Part shown: piece after piece, positions 1-4,453 of the stretch | How the letters are laid out: each line of letters starts with the position of its first letter | Numbering within the stretch: position 1 is the stretch's first letter | Origin: Candidatus Aerophobota bacterium | GTDB taxonomy: Bacteria; Chlamydiota; Chlamydiia; Chlamydiales; GCA-2402025 | NCBI GenBank assembly: GCA_002402025.1 | Contig: NVUU01000010.1 | Span: forward strand, 12,733-18,611 | Direction of reading: 5' to 3' | Length of the DNA stretch: 5,879 nucleotides | The notes under the pieces: generated by a model | Told to the model about the DNA's origin: nothing | The model's input: only the letters and a program-made list of their open reading frames with translations | Databases searched by the model: none | Made by a program: the position numbers and the translations under genes

Positions 1-215
1 TTAACCGAGTCGGCACCGATATGATCCCAGATATCGGAGAATCTGAATACGGCGGCTCTTCCATGATTATCGATCCTCTTGGTAATGTAGAGGTTCTTGC
101 TACGGAAGATAAAGAAGAGCTAATCACACATGCTATCGATCTTGAAAAAGTCCAGAGCACAAGAGAAACCTTCCATACATTAAAAGACCGCAAACAAGAC
201 AACTACTATATATAA
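1..215 (+). CDS. Carbon-nitrogen hydrolase (nitrilase superfamily), C-terminal fragment
   Basis: This is the last 71 codons of a gene that begins before the window. The frame is open from base 3 (AAC), upstream of the first ATG at 21, so that ATG is internal and not a start. The visible protein opens with NRVGTD, continues with YGGSSMIIDPLG and ends in an acidic-basic tail, TLKDRKQDNYYI. In nitrilase-superfamily amidases (omega-amidase/YafV/YkrU type) the Asn-Arg-Val-Gly strand, the G(G/H)S-x-I(I/V)-x-P-x-G strand-turn and a final R-x-R-x-D-x-Y motif occur in this order, close to the C-terminus. The catalytic Glu-Lys-Cys residues lie in the missing part, so activity and substrate cannot be judged. 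These enzymes are usually cytosolic and cleave amide or nitrile C-N bonds. The TAA stop is at 213-215. Family assignment is fairly sure; the subfamily is not. Confidence 0.8.
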   Translation, partial: NRVGTDMIPDIGESEYGGSSMIIDPLGNVEVLATEDKEELITHAIDLEKVQSTRETFHTLKDRKQDNYYI

Positions 216-219
216 CCTC

Positions 220-248
220 TTGAGTATTATTCAGAGCAAAGGTATGTA
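220..248 (+). promoter_or_regulatory. Possible sigma70-type promoter for the SDR-hemH pair
   Basis: The 60-base gap between the hydrolase stop and the SDR start contains TTGAGT (220-225), then 17 bases, then TATGTA (243-248), with TATCAT overlapping at 247-252. The -35 box is a fair match and the -10 box a poor one, but the spacing is ideal. The gap is also short enough for read-through from the hydrolase, so the SDR may simply be the next gene of the same operon. Read by eye only. Confidence 0.25.
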
Positions 249-275
249 TCATATCTGTCCTAAGAGAGGTTTGTT

Positions 276-1016
276 ATGGATTATGACCTAAAAGATAAAA
301 GAGTACTTGTTCTAGGTTCTTCATCAGGACTTGGTTTTGCAACAGCAAAAGCATATGCAAATGAAGGTGCAACAGTAGCTATCTGCTCAAGCAACAAAGA
401 ACGTATTGAAAATGCCTCTTCTCAAATAAAAAACTCACATCCCTTTGTTTCAGATTTAACAAAAGATGGCGCAGGATCTGCACTTGTTTGGCAGGTTATT
501 GAGAAACTCGGCGGTATTGATATCCTTGTCACAAACACAGGAAACCCTCCTCATGGCCTCTTTATGGAAAGCAAACCAGAAGAATGGAAAAAAGCTTACC
601 AAAGCCTTTACTTAAGCGTTATAGAATCTGCTATGGAAGCGATACATGGCATGAAAGAGAGAAAATTCGGAAGAATCATTATGATCACATCCGTCGCTGC
701 AAAAGAACCTATTTCCTCTCTTACGATTTCATCATCACTAAGAGCAGGCCTTCTTGGTCTTATGAAAACGCTCAGCATCGAAATTGCAAAAGATGGCATC
801 ACTGTAAACTCCATACTTCCTGGCTTTACCAACACAGAAGCTACAAAAAAACGTTTTGATAAAAACCGAAAAGAAATCGAAGCCACGATTCCAGCAGGAA
901 GATTTGGAGAACCAGAAGAGTTCGCATCTCTTGCTCTATTTCTTGGATCAAAAGGTGCAGCCTACGTAAATGGACAGGCTATTGCCTGTGATGGCGGAGC
1001 GATAAAAGGATTATAA
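276..1016 (+). CDS. SDR-family oxidoreductase, FabG-like, with non-canonical active site
   Basis: A 246-residue short-chain dehydrogenase/reductase, the usual length for classical SDRs, expected to be a soluble cytosolic NAD(P)-dependent Rossmann-fold enzyme. Visible elements in order are: the nucleotide-binding turn GSSSGLG (residues 14-20), preceded by Leu where classical members have Thr; the acidic D60 after strand 3; the structural NTGN motif (87-90, classical NNAG/NAG); catalytic-strand Ser139 in ITSVAA; and the LPGF loop plus GEPEE and CDGG C-terminal motifs (181-184, 211-215, 238-241). The Tyr-x-x-x-Lys pair is absent: alignment on the following RAGLLGL helix puts Ser152 and Arg156 there. 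This matches the 'BKR-like SDR-like' group, described as departing from both the NAD motif and the catalytic tetrad; its substrate is unknown. The start is supported by AAGAGAGG ending 6 bases before ATG. hemH begins 3 bases after the stop, so the two are probably co-transcribed. FabG itself is unlikely because of the active site. Confidence 0.88.
   Translation: MDYDLKDKRVLVLGSSSGLGFATAKAYANEGATVAICSSNKERIENASSQIKNSHPFVSDLTKDGAGSALVWQVIEKLGGIDILVTNTGNPPHGLFMESKPEEWKKAYQSLYLSVIESAMEAIHGMKERKFGRIIMITSVAAKEPISSLTISSSLRAGLLGLMKTLSIEIAKDGITVNSILPGFTNTEATKKRFDKNRKEIEATIPAGRFGEPEEFASLALFLGSKGAAYVNGQAIACDGGAIKGL
1005..1010 (+). promoter_or_regulatory. Ribosome binding site of hemH, inside the end of the SDR gene
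   Basis: AAAGGA lies 9 bases before the hemH ATG at 1020, with a second purine run, GGCGGAG (993-999), just upstream. Both sit within the last codons of the SDR gene. With only AAC between the SDR stop (1014-1016) and the hemH start, ribosomes finishing the SDR could restart directly on hemH, which suggests translational coupling. Confidence 0.5.
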
Positions 1017-1019
1017 AAC

Positions 1020-2087
1020 ATGACAAAAACAGCAGTACTCCTTGTAAATCTTGGAACGCCTAATAGTTATCAAAAAAAAGATGTCTTTCGTTATTTAATC
1101 CAGTTTTTAACAGATAGAAGAGTGATTACCCTTCCCTTTGTGGAAAGAAACCTTCTTGTTCGTACTGTCATCGTACCTTCTAGATTTACAACATCTGCAA
1201 AATACTATGAAGAAATCTGGACAGAAGATGGTTCTCCTCTGGATATTTACGCAAGGAAAACAAAAGCTCTTTTGCAAACATCTCTTGGGAATGATTTTGT
1301 TGTCGAATATGCGATGAGGTATCAATCTCCTTCTCTAAAATCTACTCTTAAAAAGATCATAAAACCAAATATTTCAAAACTTGTTGTGATCCCCTTGTTC
1401 CCGCAGTATGCCTCTTCTACAACAGGCTCTATTATGGAGAGTGTTTTTGCTCAGCTGAAAGGACTTGAAGTATTTCCAAGCATGCAGTTTGTAACACACT
1501 TTCACGATCATCCGAAAATCATCAACGCCTTTTGTGATATCGCACGAAAATGCTCTTATGAAGATTACGATCATATTCTTTTAAGCTTCCATGGCCTTCC
1601 TGAAAAACAATTAGTTAAAGCTGACCTTTGCAATCATTGTTTAAAGTCAAAAAATTGCTGTAAAAAGATCTCTGATAAAAACCATATGTGCTATGGCGCG
1701 CAGTGTTATGCTACTGCAGAAAAACTCATCGAAAAACTCAAACTTGAAAAGGATCGCTATAGCATCTGTTTTCAATCAAGGCTTGGAAAGGATCCTTGGT
1801 TAAAACCCTCAACCTCATCTTTAATAGAATCCCTCCCAAAAAAGGGATGCAAAAAAGTTCTTGTGATGTGTCCATCTTTTGTTTGTGATTGTTTAGAAAC
1901 ACTTCATGAGGTTGCTATCGAGTATAGCACGGACTTCAAAAAAGCCGGAGGAGAAACACTGCATCTTATGCCAGGTCTAAATGATCATCCTCTTTTTATA
2001 GAAGCTCTTAAAGATCTTTCTAGCCCTTACTTAAGCAAAAAAGCAGAAGCTTTATCAGCCCTAATACCTGAGAAAAATCTCTTATAG
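1020..2087 (+). CDS. hemH: Ferrochelatase with internal cysteine-rich segment
   Basis: A 355-residue ferrochelatase, the enzyme that inserts ferrous iron into a porphyrin in the last steps of haem synthesis. It starts with the family opening VLLVNLGTP (residues 6-14) and has FLTDRRVI (29-36), PLFPQYASSTTGS (125-137), the signature SFHGLPEKQ (189-197) with catalytic His191, QSRLGKDPWLKP (252-263) and DCLETLHE (290-297) with the conserved active-site Glu293 and Glu297. Cys291 takes the place of the human His341, as is common in bacteria. After the signature comes a segment with six cysteines: C204, C207, C213, C214, C224 and C229. A known class of bacterial ferrochelatases (Myxococcus xanthus is the described example) binds a [2Fe-2S] cluster through four cysteines in an internal stretch at this place, so a cluster is likely here. 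Length is slightly above the 310-340 typical of cluster-free enzymes. The protein is probably cytosolic or peripheral to the inner membrane. Whether the natural porphyrin is protoporphyrin IX or coproporphyrin III is not shown; the lineage suggests protoporphyrin. Confidence 0.97.
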   Translation: MTKTAVLLVNLGTPNSYQKKDVFRYLIQFLTDRRVITLPFVERNLLVRTVIVPSRFTTSAKYYEEIWTEDGSPLDIYARKTKALLQTSLGNDFVVEYAMRYQSPSLKSTLKKIIKPNISKLVVIPLFPQYASSTTGSIMESVFAQLKGLEVFPSMQFVTHFHDHPKIINAFCDIARKCSYEDYDHILLSFHGLPEKQLVKADLCNHCLKSKNCCKKISDKNHMCYGAQCYATAEKLIEKLKLEKDRYSICFQSRLGKDPWLKPSTSSLIESLPKKGCKKVLVMCPSFVCDCLETLHEVAIEYSTDFKKAGGETLHLMPGLNDHPLFIEALKDLSSPYLSKKAEALSALIPEKNLL

Positions 2088-2096
2088 ATTCTTTTT
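2076..2096. terminator. Weak bidirectional terminator at a convergent junction
   Basis: AATCT (2076-2080), a five-base loop, and AGATT (2086-2090) form a five-pair A+T-rich stem across the hemH stop codon. On the plus strand it is followed by CTTTTT; on the minus strand the same stem is followed by TTTCTC, as part of AGATTTTTC. The place is right, since the two stops are only 7 bases apart. The stem is short and G+C-poor, so it would be a poor intrinsic terminator on its own. Confidence 0.3.
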
Positions 2097-3465
2097 ATGA
2101 ATATTGCTTTTGAGCATCTCTTGCAGCGTTTCTCACAACTTCAGGAAGGGCCGGATGGATATAGATCATATCAAGGAGATCTTCTAGTGACGCATCCATA
2201 TTCATAAATGCTATCAACATATGGATCATGACAGAAGCTTCATCCCCTATAATATGGGCTCCTAGAAGTTTTTTAGTCTCTTTGTGGAAAAGAAGTTTTG
2301 CAAAGCCATACTCAGAAAGTAGAGCCATACCCATAGCGCTGTCACTATATTTGCAAAATCCTTTCACGTAAGGAATATTTTTCTCTTTTAGAGTATCTTC
2401 TGTCACGCCAACACCCGCAACCTGGGGGTATGTAAATACAGCATGTGGCATCGGACGATACTTTATCGGTTCGTCTTGTTTTTGAAAGAGAAGCCTTTCT
2501 AAGTATTCCCCTTCAAAGTTTACGCTATGTCTAAAAAGAAAACGCCCTACACAGTCCCCTATTGCATAGATCCCTTTAGCATCTGTCTGCATCTTAGGAT
2601 CTACCTTTACATATCCTCTCTCATCAAGCGTGACATCAGTATTCTCAAGGCCAAGCTCTTTTGTATTGGGAGCTACTCCAATTGCCACAAGAAGGGCATC
2701 AGCTTCCATTTTTTGAAGGGATTTATTTTCATCCTCGTAACTGAGTGTAAATATGCCATCTTTATGAGAGACTTCTTTAAGAGTGATTTTTTTATGAACG
2801 TGAAACTGCTTGGAAAAAGCTCTATCAAATTCTTCGCGTATCTCAGAATCTTCTTTTCTAAGAAGCATAGAGCGCACAAAAAAATGCGTTTCTACGCCGA
2901 GTGCGCCGTAGAAATATCCAAGTTCTGTTGCGATATACCCCCCACCAATCACGAGGAGTTTTTTTGGTTTATTCGTATTCCGAAGAGCATCTCTATATGT
3001 CATGTAAGGCACGTCTGAGAGCCCTTTTAGATCGGGGACGGCAGCATCAGCCCCTGTTGCTATCACAATCTTATCAGAGCTTAAAGTTTCTCCGTTTACT
3101 TCTACTGTTGTGTTTGAAATAAATTTTACGTGACCATTGTAGAGTGTGATATTTTCATCTTTTTCATAAACAGGACGTATACTCTCAGACTCTTCATCGA
3201 TTTTTTTGCATACTCTTGTTACAAGTTCATCAAATAGAACTTCTGGAGAACCTATCTGCAGTTGATATTTATGTGCTTCCTTTATCGCCATAGCAACATC
3301 CGCTGCATGGATCAGCATTTTCGATGGGATACATCCTCTATTTAGACAAGTGCCTCCGAGTTTTTCCTTCTCGATAATCGCGACTTTGTAACCTTTTTTT
3401 GCAACGGGACGAACAAGCTTCGTACCTCCTCCAGAACCGATTATAATAATGTCGTAATTTTTCAC
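2095..3465 (-). CDS. FAD-dependent disulfide oxidoreductase (dihydrolipoamide dehydrogenase/mycothione reductase-like)
   Basis: A 456-residue class I pyridine nucleotide-disulfide oxidoreductase, full length for the family (about 450-480). In order: the FAD-binding strand DIIIIGSGGG (residues 5-14) ending at acidic Glu32; the redox-active disulfide GGTCLNRGCIPSK (37-49; C40 and C45); ATG (136-138); a second Rossmann motif VIGGGYIATELG (172-183); the second FAD motif GIYAIGD (298-304); and a dimer domain ending in IHPALPE (436-442), where His437-Glu442 is the proton-relay pair supplied to the partner subunit. All catalytic residues are present. The start is GTG at 3465-3463, because TTGAGGGA lies directly upstream and the family N-terminus begins here. 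The open frame runs 84 codons further, but that part has no family similarity and would overlap the divergent gene. Members reduce or oxidise a dithiol such as lipoamide or a low-molecular-weight disulfide. No 2-oxoacid dehydrogenase genes are nearby, and Arg198 and Arg203 after the NAD(P) strand hint at NADPH, so I leave the substrate and symbol open. Confidence 0.92.
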   Translation of the reverse strand: MKNYDIIIIGSGGGTKLVRPVAKKGYKVAIIEKEKLGGTCLNRGCIPSKMLIHAADVAMAIKEAHKYQLQIGSPEVLFDELVTRVCKKIDEESESIRPVYEKDENITLYNGHVKFISNTTVEVNGETLSSDKIVIATGADAAVPDLKGLSDVPYMTYRDALRNTNKPKKLLVIGGGYIATELGYFYGALGVETHFFVRSMLLRKEDSEIREEFDRAFSKQFHVHKKITLKEVSHKDGIFTLSYEDENKSLQKMEADALLVAIGVAPNTKELGLENTDVTLDERGYVKVDPKMQTDAKGIYAIGDCVGRFLFRHSVNFEGEYLERLLFQKQDEPIKYRPMPHAVFTYPQVAGVGVTEDTLKEKNIPYVKGFCKYSDSAMGMALLSEYGFAKLLFHKETKKLLGAHIIGDEASVMIHMLIAFMNMDASLEDLLDMIYIHPALPEVVRNAARDAQKQYS

Positions 3466-3529
3466 AAATCCCTCAATTTGAGTTTCTTTTATTTCGCAAC
3501 TTACATAACCTGTGGAACCTCCAATGCAA
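3466..3529. promoter_or_regulatory. Divergent promoter region between flavoprotein and barrel gene
   Basis: Both genes must be transcribed from this short, A+T-rich stretch. On the minus strand TTGCAT (3529-3524), 16 bases, and TATGTA (3507-3502) form a plausible sigma70-like promoter with a leader of about 30 bases before the GTG. On the plus strand TTGAGT (3478-3483) with TACATA (3502-3507), spaced 18 bases, is a weaker candidate using the same -10 position in the opposite direction. Neither -10 box is a good match, and no clear operator is seen. Confidence 0.25.
3469..3474 (-). promoter_or_regulatory. Ribosome binding site that fixes a GTG start
   Basis: On the minus strand the sequence reads GAGGGA-TTT-GTG, placing a strong Shine-Dalgarno match with its GAGG core 5 bases before the GTG at 3465. 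This supports GTG as the start of the flavoprotein over the far-upstream ATG at 3717. No ATG occurs between this point and the redox-active cysteines that could serve instead. Confidence 0.7.
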
Positions 3530-4453
3530 AAGCAAAGAAAAGTTATGCGAAAATACTTATTAAAGAGTTTTCTTGTTTTTTTAGCTATATTTGATTTTAC
3601 GTATGGAAGTGAGACCATAACAACTCCTTTCCAGATGCAGCTAGGATGTGGTTTATTTGAGAGCACGATAAAAGCAAAAGCAAAGCTATCTGGGGAAGAC
3701 ATTCTATCACAACACATTGATAATCTGAAATTTATTAAGATTGAAGGGATTTTTTATACAATTCAACACAGCATCTACCTTGGCTTTGAAGGAAGTTATG
3801 GATTCCTTGGAAGAGGAAATCTAGATCAAAAAGTATCGTGGGACAGTTTCAACTCGCAAACCTGCTATCTCACTAAAGGAAAAAGTGCAGATCTTGGCGT
3901 TCAGTTTGGTTATAAGTTTTATCTCACCCCCTACCACCTAAACGTGACAAGCCTTATGCCAAAGTTTGGCTACAGCGGCTTTTTTATGGATGTAGAAGAC
4001 AAGGCCCTGAGAAAAACACCTACTATCGCTGAAGGTTTCAGTCTCGATCGAAGCAAAGGTGTACTTAAGCAAAGATGGTACGGTCCTTTTTTAGGGGGCG
4101 CTCTTGAGATAAAAACCTACCAAGGTTTTGGTGTCACACTCTCTTACGACTACTATTTTTTCTCTCTCATCAATAACTCATTTGCTTCCTTCAACTTTTC
4201 AGATGGAAGCGTACTTAAGCTAAAAAGCAAAAAGAGCTATGGCGGCGGGTATGGTCACCACCCAAAAGCAAGTGTAAGCTTTGATATAAACAATACGTTA
4301 AAATTTGGAGCATCTCTAAACTATCTCTATTTCAAAGAAAAAAGCAGCTCTACTACGGTGAAAAATCTTACTGACCACATACCGCTGAATACTTCTGGAA
4401 GCTACCAAAGAGAAGATCTCTCCGTTGTCTTATTCATGGCTCTTGTTTTTTAG
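3524..4453 (+). CDS. Putative outer-membrane beta-barrel protein of unrecognised family
   Basis: A protein of about 309 residues that I cannot place in a named family. The N-terminus is a Sec signal peptide: a basic region (KQRKVMRKYLLK) followed by a hydrophobic stretch SFLVFLAIFDFTYG (residues 15-28), with cleavage likely just after. The mature part is rich in Gly, Tyr, Phe and Ser and shows alternating amphipathic segments typical of transmembrane beta-strands, near 73-96, 121-136, 144-157, 185-220 and 247-273. It ends in DLSVVLFMALVF, with the terminal Phe and alternating hydrophobic pattern recognised by the BAM assembly machinery. A barrel of roughly 10-12 strands is inferred, with two cysteines (C42, C114). 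The start is uncertain: ATG 3524 has a weak GGA 7 bases upstream, ATG 3545 gives a tighter signal peptide, and GTG 3512 is also in frame. It is divergent from the flavoprotein gene, and its stop overlaps the trehalase stop. Role (pore, adhesin or structural) unknown. Confidence 0.75.
   Translation: MQKQRKVMRKYLLKSFLVFLAIFDFTYGSETITTPFQMQLGCGLFESTIKAKAKLSGEDILSQHIDNLKFIKIEGIFYTIQHSIYLGFEGSYGFLGRGNLDQKVSWDSFNSQTCYLTKGKSADLGVQFGYKFYLTPYHLNVTSLMPKFGYSGFFMDVEDKALRKTPTIAEGFSLDRSKGVLKQRWYGPFLGGALEIKTYQGFGVTLSYDYYFFSLINNSFASFNFSDGSVLKLKSKKSYGGGYGHHPKASVSFDINNTLKFGASLNYLYFKEKSSSTTVKNLTDHIPLNTSGSYQREDLSVVLFMALVF

Noticed and set aside
216..269. CCTCT (216-220) paired with AGAGG (265-269) as a terminator or riboswitch stem
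   Set aside because: Five pairs with a loop of over 40 bases and no T-run cannot support either; the downstream half is better explained as the SDR ribosome site.
584..886. Two overlapping 91-92 codon frames, one on each strand, inside the SDR gene
   Set aside because: Both are shadows of the SDR coding sequence and show no recognisable domain or ribosome site.
2527..3018. A 163-codon plus-strand open frame inside the flavoprotein gene
   Set aside because: It lies wholly antisense to a protein with every family motif, is rich in Cys, Ile, Lys and Phe without domain character, and has no ribosome site.
3526..3685. Direct repeat GCAAAAGCAAAG at 3526-3537 and 3674-3685
   Set aside because: The copies are read in different frames, are only 12 bases of low-complexity A-rich sequence, and have no shared flanks; chance is the simplest explanation.
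3466..3717. An 84-codon N-terminal extension of the flavoprotein
   Set aside because: It overlaps the signal-peptide region of the divergent gene, has no family similarity, and a strong ribosome site marks GTG 3465 instead.
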